A stretch of DNA of 64,000 nt from Verrucomicrobiales bacterium (GTDB lineage Bacteria; Verrucomicrobiota; Verrucomicrobiia; Limisphaerales; J093), in the NCBI GenBank assembly GCA_024233305.1, contig JACKPV010000041.1, positions 1 to 64,000 on the forward strand, read 5' to 3'. Numbering within the stretch: the stretch's first letter is position 1; the number at the start of each line of letters is the position of its first letter. A program made the position numbers and the translations under genes. Positions 34,172-43,182 of the stretch are shown here, in pieces. The notes under the pieces were generated by a model. It was given only the letters and a program-made list of their open reading frames with translations. It did not search any database and was not told where the DNA came from.

Positions 34172-37100
34172 AGCGCGGCCCGGGCATTTCGGACACCGGA
34201 TCCAGGCTGCGCCACACGGACCGGATCATGCGGGGTGCGACCGGGATTTCATCCAGCAGCTCGAAGGCAATCTCCGCTCTCCGCCAAGGGCCCTCGACCG
34301 ACGGCGCGACCTCGAAAGTCAGCCTGGCGTCATCCGCCGCCGGATCCCGCGGGCAGGCAAAGGCGAGATAGACATCCTCCACACCGTCGATGGTCAGCGG
34401 CAGCAACATCGCGCTCAACGGGGCGACCTCCCCGGCGGCTTCCGGCCCAAGGGCGTAGTCCAGGAAGTCGGGCCGGCCGTTGCCGTTCAGGTCGGCAGCG
34501 GGTTCGCCCACGAAATGGTTCGTGTCCGCTTCGCCCGGCTTGCCGCCCGTCTGCATGCTGGCCCGCCAGTTGGCCGGTTGCGCATGGTCCGGGTTTGTTT
34601 CCGGCCGGATCAACACCAACGAGAAGCCCTCGCCGTCGGCCGCCTCCGGCCAGGGCTGACGGTCATTGTAGGTGAAGTCCCGCAAGACTTCGCCCGCCGC
34701 ATCGCGCAGCACGAGTCGTTCCCCATCGTTGCCGAGCCTGCCGTCGAAGGGACCTGTCGGTGTCGGCGCGGCGGGATACCGCACGGCGAACGCCGCCGGG
34801 TTGCGCGCCACCACCAGCCGGGCTCCCGGCGCCAGCAAGGTGCCCGGGGCGAACCCGTGGAAGATCCCTTCCACAAACGCGACGCCGCCCAGATCGATCG
34901 GGTGCTCCCCGATGTTCAACAGCTCGATGAACTCGAAATCATCGCGGTTGGTCGTGACCGCGGTTTCCGCCGGCTCCACCGGTTCGGCCGGCCGATAGCA
35001 GAATTCGCTGATCACGAGATTCGCCGCCGACGCCGGCTCGGTGTCGATGGTGAACGCCGCCTCGTTGAGCGCGCTCCATATCTCTCCCTGCCGGGCCCGG
35101 GCCCTCAGCACGGTGGGCGCCGAAAGGAAGAGCGGTTCGGAAACGTGCGTGCCGGTCGATGGCAGACTCGCGGTCAGGCGCAGGTCGAAGCTGATGTCCG
35201 AACTCGTCGGCCGCCCTTGATGGATCTCGACCGCGAGTTGGTTCCGCCCGGCCCGGAGCCGCTCCAACGGAATGGCGGCCAGGGTCAGCACCGCATTGTC
35301 GCCCGGTTGCGACAGGGCGTAAGTGTCGAAGCCGGGAGTCGGTGGGAGGTTGTTGCTGCGGAGGATCTCGACGCCATTGAGATGCACGATCACGGCGTCG
35401 TCGTAGACGACCTCGAGCGCCGCCGCGTCAATCGCCGCGGGATCGTCCAATTGGAAGGTCGCCCGAAAATACGTGGTGGCGTTCTTCTGCACGCCATCGG
35501 CATCGGGATCGGCGTCCACGTAACCGACGACCGTGGCCTCGTCGTCGTCGCCGTAGCCCAATGGCGATGCGCCCTTACCCCACCCGCTGTCGTCGAAGTC
35601 CGCCGCCCGCCAACCCGGCCCCGGATCCGTGCCGTCATCGAGATACCGCCACAACGCCCCGCTCACCACGAGGTTCGGGTCGAACGGTCCGCCGCCATCG
35701 CCACCGCCGAATGACACCCGCACGGCCGACGGATTGGGTTCCCCGCCGGGAAGCCTCGGGTCGGAGCCATCCGTGGTGAAGAACAACTCGGGCGCCTTCA
35801 CCGTCATCGTCAAGGGCGTGTCCGGCGAGACCGGGCCGCCGTGCCGGCTGAACACCGGGGCGTCGACCGGCGGATACAAGCCGGCGGCGCGGAACTGACC
35901 CAGCACCACGTCGCTGCGCTGCGGCAGGTAGGTGTCGAGCAGCCAGTCGCGCTCGCGGCGCCAATCTTCGAGGTCCTGCGGCGGGTTGTGATGATCGTCC
36001 CCCCAGCGCGCCGTTTCCGCGATCACCGCCGATTCAATGCTGTCGGCCAGGGCGCGATAGCGGGGAACGAGCCGGCCCGGAGTGAGCACGCCGTCGTTGA
36101 AGAACCACCGGTGCACGTGATCGGCAAAGGCAAGCTGATACTCGGGGAAGCTCCGCAGACGGTCATGCGGCCCGGCAACCCAGGACCCGGTGATGCCGCT
36201 GCGGGGCGTGACCATGTCGAGCGGGGAACGGCCCCGGTTGTTCCCCATCGTGTTCTCGAAATCCCAGAGATAGAACTTGAAGCCGTCGCTATCGGCGGTG
36301 CGCCGGCGGCCGAACCAGAAGTTCTTGTTGGGCCAGTCCCAGTTGCCGCCCCACATGTTCACGATCATGTAGTCGACGTAATTGGACAGATCGAGATGGA
36401 CGGGCAGGGACGGGTTGCGGGAACCGTCGGCCTCGAGTCCGCGCAAGGCCTGGAAGTCGGCCAGCGTGCGGACGGCGCGCACCTGTCGGTCCATCTCCTG
36501 CCACGCCGCCAGGTCGCCGTGCTTCACCTCGCCGGAGTTGATGGCATCCCACTCCTCCGGTTCCCCGCCCAGGTAGGTGGAGGAGAAATCCTCGTTGGGA
36601 CGCTCGACCAGGTTGTAAAGGCCCCAGTAAAGGCCGTTCAGATAGACGTGCACAAACCGTCCGCGCGGGGACGGCTGGCCCATGGCGAGATGGAGGCGAC
36701 GACCGAATTCGTCCCGCAGGAACTGTTCGGTGTCCTTCGCCGCGTCCCAGGCATAACCGTCATTGGCGCCCGCCCGCAGCACCAGGGTGTCGAACTCGCG
36801 CGCGGCTCCCACCTCGCGAAACAGGTCCTGCCGGAGCTTCCCCGGCCCATACTCGTCCTTGAACAGCAGCCGCAGCGAGTGCTTCTGCGTCACGCTGCGA
36901 CTGCGGAAATAGCCGCCCTGGATGCGGATCCCGCAATCCACCTGGAACGTTCCCTCACCGGCGGACTCGATCCACTCGATCGAGCACGGACGCTCCCAAC
37001 CCACACCGGCGGATTCCGGATTCGCATAAATGCCTTTCGAGGCCCCGAAGAGATTGTCGTTCGCGGTAGCGATCGCGATCGAGGGCAGGCTCTGCAACGC

Positions 37101-39014
37101 CCCGGGCAACGCGTCCGCCCAGCGGGCGTCCTGCGTGATCCGTGGGTCCATCGCATAGTCGGCCGCGATCCCCGCCCATCGATCCGGAAACCCCTCGGGC
37201 AGGGACGGCTGGGCCAGAACGTCGGCCGGGAAGAGGTAGGTCTGCGTGTCAATGTTCGTTGGCCGCCAGTCCGTGAGAAACGCCTGGGCCCGGACAACGG
37301 TCGTTCGCTCGATGGGGATCGGGGCCTCGTAAAGGAGCCCGGCGGATTCGGTCGGTTCACTGCCGTCCAACGTGTAGCGGATGACGGCGCCGGGCGTTTC
37401 CGAAGTGATCGCCAAGTTGAACGGCGCCTCAAAAAAACCGCGGTCCACGCTGAAGCGCGTGTCCGCCACGTGCCCGAGGAACCAGGCGCCTTCGTTCGGC
37501 GCCCCCGGGGTCGGCGCCTCGAAATGCGCGAGGAACGGTTCCGTTGCCGCCCCGGCCAGCAAGGCGGCCTGCAACAGGAAATCGCCGTCGTCGGCCGCGC
37601 TATTCAATCCCTGGATCGCCAGCAGGTTCCGGCCCGGGCGCAAACCGGGGGTGAATTCCCCGAGGTCGATCAGTTCGGCCAACGCGGCTTCCGTGTCCGA
37701 ACGCTCGGCGGTGGCCGCGGAATTCCAAGCCAGCGGTTCGGGCGCGTTCCGGCGGAAAACCTCGACCCCGTTCAAGTAAACCACGCACCCGGCATCGTGG
37801 CGCAGTCGCAGCAACAGGCGATCCACCTGGGACGGATCGTTGATCAGGAATCGGGCCCGCACGAACAACGAGGCATTCCGACCGGCCATCGCCGCGGTGA
37901 CGTCGGTGTCGACATATTCGAGAAACGAACTCGCTTCCAACCCGCGCACCTCGACCTCGGCCAGCGACAGGGCGTGCCCGTCGTCGGTGTTCGGGCCGGG
38001 GGCCGGCGCGCGTTGCACCTGCACGAAACGGGCCGTCACCGGGCCGACGTTCTCCTCGAACAAATCGAGCCCCAGCGAGGACGGCCCGCCCAGAACGCCA
38101 TCCGGATTCAACCGGTCGGACAACCAGCGCACCGTTTCGCCGTCGGGCGCCAGCAGGCTCACCGTGATGTCCCGCAGCCGTTCGGGGCAGCAATTCAGCC
38201 GGTTGTGCAGAACCACGCGGACGACGGCGATCTCGGCACCGAGGTCGAGCGTCCACGTCGGGTCCTCGTCCGTGGCCGTGGTGTGGGTGAACGTGTTGGG
38301 ATCACCGTCAATCGCCAGGTCCGCCGGCAGGTTGTAGCCGGTCGTGCTCTGGGTGGCCGTGCCGTTCCGCGCGAGGTTCTCGGAAAGCTCGCCAGGATCG
38401 GGAGCCTGCGCGTACCCCAACGCCAGGCTGGGGACGGCCGTCCAACCGGCCGGAGGCGGCGTCTCAACCAGGTTCCAGCCCGCCGGCACTTCATCGGCGG
38501 CGCGGGGCGCCTTGAACTCGATCGTGGCCGTCGTCAGCCGATCCGGCAGCGTTTCCGTATCGATCCGCCCGTAGCTGATCCCCGCCTCCTGTGGCGGATA
38601 GGCCGGCGCGAAAGCCGCAAGGACGGTCGATCCGTCCGGCGCCACCAGGGCCAGGAATTCGCCGCCGGCATCCAGGCGGAAGTTCGTGTGCAACTCCCGT
38701 CCGGCCTGGGCGCGGTCCTTGCCCGAGGCGAACACCACGCGGTAGCCGCCCGGCTCGATGGTGAGTTCCGGGAAACGCCAGCGCGCCGGTTGATCCGGGT
38801 TGTCGGTGAGAAAATGACCCGCCAGATTGACCGGGGCCGGGTCCGGATTGTGGATCTCGATCCAGTCGGGGAAATCGCCGTCGACATCCGCCAGCAGGGT
38901 TTGTTCGCCCGCCATGAACTCGGAAATCAACGGCAGCGCCCGGCCCGTCAGCGCGCCGCCAAACGCCGCAATCGCCAGCCACCATGCCACCCGGCCACCT
39001 TTCAGCTTGCCCAT
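34143..39014 (-). CDS. Secreted CotH-kinase / lamin-tail multidomain protein
   Basis: A 1623-residue exported protein starting with a signal peptide (MGKLKGGRVAWWLAIAAFGG). Domains in order: a lamin-tail-like domain (ISEFMAGEQTLLADVDGDFP, about residues 25-120) and an F5/8-type-C-like lectin domain (LAIDGDPNTFTHTTATDEDP, about 215-330). A chitobiase/hexosaminidase C-terminal-like strand pair (YTLDGSEPTESAG, about 550) precedes a CotH protein-kinase-like domain (LRLLFKDEYGPGKLRQDLF to FYLWDFENTMGNNRG, about 710-960). A second chitobiase-like unit (FFTTDGSDPRLPGG, about 1075) and a second lamin-tail domain (LVISEFCYRPAEP, about 1330) follow. DLNGNGRPDFLDYALG near 1510 is a calcium-binding-like repeat. 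Such proteins are frequent in Verrucomicrobiota and Planctomycetota. The substrate of the kinase-like domain is unknown. Confidence 0.88.
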   Translation of the reverse strand: MGKLKGGRVAWWLAIAAFGGALTGRALPLISEFMAGEQTLLADVDGDFPDWIEIHNPDPAPVNLAGHFLTDNPDQPARWRFPELTIEPGGYRVVFASGKDRAQAGRELHTNFRLDAGGEFLALVAPDGSTVLAAFAPAYPPQEAGISYGRIDTETLPDRLTTATIEFKAPRAADEVPAGWNLVETPPPAGWTAVPSLALGYAQAPDPGELSENLARNGTATQSTTGYNLPADLAIDGDPNTFTHTTATDEDPTWTLDLGAEIAVVRVVLHNRLNCCPERLRDITVSLLAPDGETVRWLSDRLNPDGVLGGPSSLGLDLFEENVGPVTARFVQVQRAPAPGPNTDDGHALSLAEVEVRGLEASSFLEYVDTDVTAAMAGRNASLFVRARFLINDPSQVDRLLLRLRHDAGCVVYLNGVEVFRRNAPEPLAWNSAATAERSDTEAALAELIDLGEFTPGLRPGRNLLAIQGLNSAADDGDFLLQAALLAGAATEPFLAHFEAPTPGAPNEGAWFLGHVADTRFSVDRGFFEAPFNLAITSETPGAVIRYTLDGSEPTESAGLLYEAPIPIERTTVVRAQAFLTDWRPTNIDTQTYLFPADVLAQPSLPEGFPDRWAGIAADYAMDPRITQDARWADALPGALQSLPSIAIATANDNLFGASKGIYANPESAGVGWERPCSIEWIESAGEGTFQVDCGIRIQGGYFRSRSVTQKHSLRLLFKDEYGPGKLRQDLFREVGAAREFDTLVLRAGANDGYAWDAAKDTEQFLRDEFGRRLHLAMGQPSPRGRFVHVYLNGLYWGLYNLVERPNEDFSSTYLGGEPEEWDAINSGEVKHGDLAAWQEMDRQVRAVRTLADFQALRGLEADGSRNPSLPVHLDLSNYVDYMIVNMWGGNWDWPNKNFWFGRRRTADSDGFKFYLWDFENTMGNNRGRSPLDMVTPRSGITGSWVAGPHDRLRSFPEYQLAFADHVHRWFFNDGVLTPGRLVPRYRALADSIESAVIAETARWGDDHHNPPQDLEDWRRERDWLLDTYLPQRSDVVLGQFRAAGLYPPVDAPVFSRHGGPVSPDTPLTMTVKAPELFFTTDGSDPRLPGGEPNPSAVRVSFGGGDGGGPFDPNLVVSGALWRYLDDGTDPGPGWRAADFDDSGWGKGASPLGYGDDDEATVVGYVDADPDADGVQKNATTYFRATFQLDDPAAIDAAALEVVYDDAVIVHLNGVEILRSNNLPPTPGFDTYALSQPGDNAVLTLAAIPLERLRAGRNQLAVEIHQGRPTSSDISFDLRLTASLPSTGTHVSEPLFLSAPTVLRARARQGEIWSALNEAAFTIDTEPASAANLVISEFCYRPAEPVEPAETAVTTNRDDFEFIELLNIGEHPIDLGGVAFVEGIFHGFAPGTLLAPGARLVVARNPAAFAVRYPAAPTPTGPFDGRLGNDGERLVLRDAAGEVLRDFTYNDRQPWPEAADGEGFSLVLIRPETNPDHAQPANWRASMQTGGKPGEADTNHFVGEPAADLNGNGRPDFLDYALGPEAAGEVAPLSAMLLPLTIDGVEDVYLAFACPRDPAADDARLTFEVAPSVEGPWRRAEIAFELLDEIPVAPRMIRSVWRSLDPVSEMPGPRFIRLLVTPR

Positions 39015-39076
39015 ACGCGAGGCCTTGTCAGCAGGTTTCGTGCGCACTGCGGACCGTCCCTCCCGGCGGAACCCGG

Positions 39077-39550
39077 TCACAACCCGAGCATCTCCTCCTG
39101 CGTCAATTCGTGAAGTCCCATCCCCTGCACCACCTGCCGGCCGCCCGCCATCTCGGGCAATTCGAGCAGGACGATGGCGCGGTGGTTGAAGACGAAGCCC
39201 GAGCAATTGGTCAGGCTCAATCCCTCGCGCGCCAGCGCTTCGACCACCTCGTGCAGGCTGCCGGGCTGGTCGTCCACCTCGACCGCCAGCACCTCGAGCA
39301 ACGACACCGTCAGGCCGCTTTCCCGCAGCGTGCGGAAGGCCAGGTCCGCCTTGTCGACCAGGAACCGGATCACGCCGAAGCTGTCCATGCCGCTGATGTC
39401 CAGCCAGTGGATGTTCACGCCCGCGGTCTTCAACAACTCGGTGCAACGGCTCAACTGGCCTTTCCGGTTCTCGGAAAAGACCGCCACGAGCTTGACGGGG
39501 TTCAGCGTTCGCGGGCTCAAAGGCGCAATGGAATCGAGGTCATCGGTCAC
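39077..39550 (-). CDS. Tandem ACT-domain protein
   Basis: A 157-residue cytoplasmic protein with two ACT domains, the small ligand-binding modules that usually sense amino acids. The first begins KLVAVFSENRKGQLSRCTEL with VNIHWLDI. The second is VLAVEVDDQPGSLHEVVEAL with GLSLTNCSGF (about residues 90-150). There is no enzyme domain, so it should be a sensor or partner protein. The GTG at 39550 is chosen as start because the upstream gene ends at 39540 and the two overlap by 11 bp, implying coupled translation with the DUF455/ATP-grasp gene. Confidence 0.82.
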   Translation of the reverse strand: MTDDLDSIAPLSPRTLNPVKLVAVFSENRKGQLSRCTELLKTAGVNIHWLDISGMDSFGVIRFLVDKADLAFRTLRESGLTVSLLEVLAVEVDDQPGSLHEVVEALAREGLSLTNCSGFVFNHRAIVLLELPEMAGGRQVVQGMGLHELTQEEMLGL

Positions 39551-41783
39551 GGGACGCGCGCATTGTGGTGGCTTCCCCCGCCGACGCAAGTCCCAACGAC
39601 GCCAGAAACGCAGCCACACCCTGCGCCTCCGCAAACACATGGAACACCGCCAGCGAGACCCGGGCCGTCGCTGCGTCGTTCAGGCAAATGGCCCCCGCGC
39701 GAATCCGCGCCTTCGGTTCCCCCACCTGCTCCACCGGAGCCGCTTCCGCCAGCCAGGCGGCCAGGGAGGAAAAATCCGCCCGGCCAATCCGCCGCAACAG
39801 GGCCCGGTTCCACAGCAACAGCAACCCGTGACTTCCCGGCGCAACCTGCCGCATCAGCTCGAGCGTCAGCCGGCCCATCGTGTAGCGCGGGTTGATCTCG
39901 ACCACCGGCTTCAGCCGGGGAACGCCCTGCGCGTCGCGGAACACGAACGCGTCGATGCCCACCGGCCCGGCATACCCGGCGGCGCGCAGCCTCGCCTCGA
40001 GCGCCACCGCCACCTCGTCGAAAACCCGCTGCAACCACGCGAATCGCGCGGGATGCGCGGGCAACGCCTGGGCCACCGTTTCCGGCAGCGAACGCGCGTG
40101 GTTCGGCGCGGCGTGGTTGCCCTGAAACTGACCGCGATGATCGTTGATCAACCCCGTGCAACCCCGTCGGCGCAGGCCGTCCGGTCCCATTTCATATTGC
40201 AGCGAGAAATCCAGCAACCGATCCCGCCACGGTTCGATGATGAGCGACTGACCACGTTCGAGCACCCCCGCCATCCAGCGCCTCTGGGATTCGAGCAGCT
40301 CGGGCTCCCAGAGTCGGATCGCGTTGCTGCCCGCCAACCCCAGCGCCTCCTTGGCCACCAGCCGCGCCGGCCCGCGACCGCGACCCTCAGCGATCACCGC
40401 CAGCGCCGCTTCCAGCGACCGCACCTCGCGGCCCACATCCTGCCGGTCGCAAAGCCAGGAGCCGGGCGCGTCGATCACCGGGGCGTCCTCGCCCGGACAC
40501 CCCGGGCATCGCGCGAGGACTTCGCTCAACAGCGCGGCGCCCGAGGCCTTGGAGTAAAGCGCGGCAATCGCCGGACCGCAGCGAGCCTCCAGGTCGGCTT
40601 CACCCAGTGCGGAATGCGCGGCAAATGGTCGCAACAACGCCACGCTGTCCGGGCCCCACGCCCACGGCCGCAGCGCTCCGAACTTTCGTTCCGCCAGCGC
40701 GTCCGCGGGAACGGGTGGACCATCGGCCCGTTCGCGCCAGGGCGCCCGGATTGTCTCCCCCAATGCGACGAACTCGGGCAGCACGAAGCCCGCCCGCTTC
40801 AGCCCGGCGAGAAACGTCACCGACGGGCGACGCTCCACCAACACGAGATCATCCTGCCGGCAAAGAAACTGCGGCAGGTTGCCGAGATCGGTCTGGAGCT
40901 CGCGCTGCCGCTGGTCCGGCGTGAAGGCTCTCCCCTGCGCAAGGTGGCCCTCGGCGAACGGATTGAACAGGAAGACCCCGGGCGTGCGGCCCCGCGACTG
41001 TGCATAGACCTCGAGTTCCGCGATGAACGCCGCGTCCAGCCCGGCAAGTCGCCGACCCTCGACGTTCACCGCGAATCCCTTCGCGCGCTGCGGCGACAAC
41101 GGAAACCGCAGCACCCGGCAAAACGCCGCCCAATCACTTTCGTCCGGTTGTTTCCATCGCCGGAACCAGCGCAACCCATAGGCCACGTGCCGGATCTCGT
41201 CGTGGTAAATGCGGTCGAGCAGGCCGGCCGTCGGGGCATCGCCCACGGCCGAGAAGCAGGCGGCGTAGTGCCGAGAAAAATCGAGGTTTGCCTGCTCGAA
41301 GGTCAGGCTCAAACCGGCCACGTAGTCGATGGGATTCTCCATGCCCGAGACCACGCGCCAGAAATACCCGCTGACCGGCAGCTCGCCAAACCCCACCCCG
41401 CACGCCGCCATCCGCTCGACATAGAGCCGGGTGTGGTCCTGTTCGTCATACAGCGTCTGCAGCACGCCCCGACGAAAAGCCGGCGGGGCGTCCGGGAAGC
41501 GGAGCAGCACGAGCGCCATCAACTCCGTGGCCAGCAGTTCGTGGTTCGCGAAGAAGTGCAGCAGCCGTCCGCGCTCGGCTTCACGTTCGATCTGATGCAG
41601 CCGCGGGAAATCCGCGTTGCCGCCCCGTTCGGCTTTGAAATGCAGTTCCGGCGGTCGCCCCGGACTGGACGGGGCGGTGATGGCGGGTCCGGGTTGCTCA
41701 TCGGTGACAACCTCTGGCCGCCACAACTTCTCCTCGAGAGAGGTGGCGAACAGCACCTGTTCGGTAAACGCACGCAGTTCCAT
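39540..41783 (-). CDS. DUF455 ferritin-like domain fused to an ATP-grasp domain
   Basis: A 747-residue two-part protein. The N-terminal part (about residues 40-260) is a ferritin-like helical bundle of the DUF455 type, with candidate metal-binding motifs FFANHELLATELMALV, LYDEQDHTRLYVERM and IYHDEIRHVAYGLRWF, so a di-metal site is likely. The C-terminal part (about 330-720) looks like an ATP-grasp ligase: GPARLVAKEALGLAGSNAIR for ATP binding, SLIIEPWRDRLLDFSLQYEM, and VVEINPRYTMGRL with metal ligands near its end. ATP-grasp enzymes join a carboxylate to an amine or similar nucleophile. The pairing with a redox-type domain suggests making or modifying a small molecule or peptide, but the substrate is unknown. 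A TTG six bases upstream is an alternative start. It is coupled to the ACT gene. Confidence 0.8.
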   Translation of the reverse strand: MELRAFTEQVLFATSLEEKLWRPEVVTDEQPGPAITAPSSPGRPPELHFKAERGGNADFPRLHQIEREAERGRLLHFFANHELLATELMALVLLRFPDAPPAFRRGVLQTLYDEQDHTRLYVERMAACGVGFGELPVSGYFWRVVSGMENPIDYVAGLSLTFEQANLDFSRHYAACFSAVGDAPTAGLLDRIYHDEIRHVAYGLRWFRRWKQPDESDWAAFCRVLRFPLSPQRAKGFAVNVEGRRLAGLDAAFIAELEVYAQSRGRTPGVFLFNPFAEGHLAQGRAFTPDQRQRELQTDLGNLPQFLCRQDDLVLVERRPSVTFLAGLKRAGFVLPEFVALGETIRAPWRERADGPPVPADALAERKFGALRPWAWGPDSVALLRPFAAHSALGEADLEARCGPAIAALYSKASGAALLSEVLARCPGCPGEDAPVIDAPGSWLCDRQDVGREVRSLEAALAVIAEGRGRGPARLVAKEALGLAGSNAIRLWEPELLESQRRWMAGVLERGQSLIIEPWRDRLLDFSLQYEMGPDGLRRRGCTGLINDHRGQFQGNHAAPNHARSLPETVAQALPAHPARFAWLQRVFDEVAVALEARLRAAGYAGPVGIDAFVFRDAQGVPRLKPVVEINPRYTMGRLTLELMRQVAPGSHGLLLLWNRALLRRIGRADFSSLAAWLAEAAPVEQVGEPKARIRAGAICLNDAATARVSLAVFHVFAEAQGVAAFLASLGLASAGEATTMRASRDR

Positions 41784-42312
41784 CGTCAAGCCCGCAGTCT
41801 ACGCCACCGAGCCCGCCGGGGCGAGCCGGGTCTGCGCCGGGGTGTATGCCGTGGTGACACGTGCTTCCCCGGGCTGGCGGGCGATGCAGCGAACCCAGAT
41901 GCCACCCCCCAGCGCTCCAACAGCCTGCCCTCATGGCCAGGAAAACGCCGCCCAACAGCCGACGCCGCGGAATCCCGCGCCCGCGATCCCGCCAGCGCGA
42001 TTTCGTCTTCGCCTCGCTCTAAAAACTCGGGTGCTTCGAGTAGAGCCTGTACTCCCCACTGACCATGAAACGCACCGGGCAGACGTGCTCATTGTTAGGA
42101 CAAACTCAAAACTTGACATCTCCTCGCAACCCGTTCACCATGAACGCATCATGAAGCAAATCCCGACAGCCGGGCTCAATGATAGGACAAACTGAGTTTG
42201 TCCAATTAAGACTGTTGAACTAAACCGCTTCGCGGGGAGTTTTGCCGAGGCGAGGTGAGGTGGGTGGAGTTGGGGTTGCTGAGAGGAGGGGTTCTTGGAG
42301 AGTTGGGGGCGT
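41784..42312. other. Intergenic stretch with a short palindrome
   Basis: I see no gene in this 529-bp stretch. It contains the 19-base palindrome GGACAAACTGAGTTTGTCC at 42185-42203. Half of it, TAGGACAAACT, is also found 87 bp earlier (from 42096). A G-rich leader runs into the recombinase start. The palindrome could belong to the left end of the IS91-type unit. Confidence 0.5.
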
Positions 42313-43182
42313 ATGTCCAAACTACGCCAACAACTCATTGAGGAACTGGTCTTGCGCGGCTGCGCCGAGCGGACCCAGGAAGCTTACGTCCAACAGGTGC
42401 GGCAACTGGCCGGGCACTTCGGTCAAGCCCCCGACCGACTCTCCGAAGGACAGGTGCGCGAGTATCTGTTGCATCTGGCCCGGGAGCGGCAGCTGGCGGC
42501 GAGCACGATCAACCAAGCGGTGTGTGCCATCCGCTTCTTCTACGAGCGGGTGCTGCACCGGGAGGTGTCGGTCCTGCGCCAAGCGTTGCCCTTTACGCGC
42601 AAGCCGGTCCTGCGCCCGCAGGTCTATGCCACCGGGGAACTCGAAAAGCTCTTCACCGTCGGCTGCCCGCATCCCAAACACCGCGCCTTCCTGATGACCG
42701 TCTACGGCGCGGGGCTGCGCCTCAACGAGGCCTGCCACCTCAAGGCCGAACACCTCGATGCGGCCCGCCAGCAGATTCGCATCGTGCAGGGCAAGGGGCG
42801 CAAGGACCGGTACACGCTGCTCTCGCCGCGGTTGCTCGAGGAGTTGCGCGCTTACTGGCGGATGTTCCGCCCCCAACACTGGCTCTTCCCCGCCACCCGC
42901 ACGCCGGAGCGACCAATGGTGGATGCCACCGGCCAGCGCATTTACTACCAGGCAGTCCAGCGGGCGGGCCTGCGTCGCAAGGGCGGGATCCACGCGTTGC
43001 GCCACTCCTTCGCAACGCATCTGCTGGAGGCGGGGGTGGAGATCACGGTGGTGCAACGACTGCTGGGGCACTCCAGCCTGAACACCACCAGCACCTATTT
43101 GCATGTGCGTCAGGAACGGCTGGCGCAGATCGCCGGGCCGCTGCAACTGCTCGAACTCTCCCGACTGCCCGCCGCCGCGTGA
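42313..43182 (+). CDS. Tyrosine recombinase linked to an IS91-type transposase
   Basis: A 289-residue site-specific recombinase of the phage-integrase family. The N-terminal SAM-like DNA-binding part (CAERTQEAYVQQVRQLAGHF) is followed by the catalytic domain with the Arg in YGAGLRLNEACHL (about residue 135), HALRHSFATHLLEAG (about 225), LLGHSSLNTTSTYLHV with the second His and the nucleophile Tyr (about 251-262). The extra segment typical of integron integrases is absent, so it is not a convincing IntI. The ATG at 42313 is preceded by GGAGAG. Its stop overlaps the GTG of the IS91-type gene, so the two form one mobile unit. Confidence 0.92.
   Translation: MSKLRQQLIEELVLRGCAERTQEAYVQQVRQLAGHFGQAPDRLSEGQVREYLLHLARERQLAASTINQAVCAIRFFYERVLHREVSVLRQALPFTRKPVLRPQVYATGELEKLFTVGCPHPKHRAFLMTVYGAGLRLNEACHLKAEHLDAARQQIRIVQGKGRKDRYTLLSPRLLEELRAYWRMFRPQHWLFPATRTPERPMVDATGQRIYYQAVQRAGLRRKGGIHALRHSFATHLLEAGVEITVVQRLLGHSSLNTTSTYLHVRQERLAQIAGPLQLLELSRLPAAA

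Noticed and set aside
35841..42062. Long plus-strand open frames opposite the CotH and DUF455 genes
   Set aside because: The products are rich in Arg, Gly and Pro with no recognisable domain, and the minus-strand proteins have clear domains throughout.
42313..43182. The tyrosine recombinase as the integron integrase for the nearby cassette
   Set aside because: The segment specific to IntI proteins is absent, and the gene overlaps the IS91-type transposase, so it belongs to that unit.
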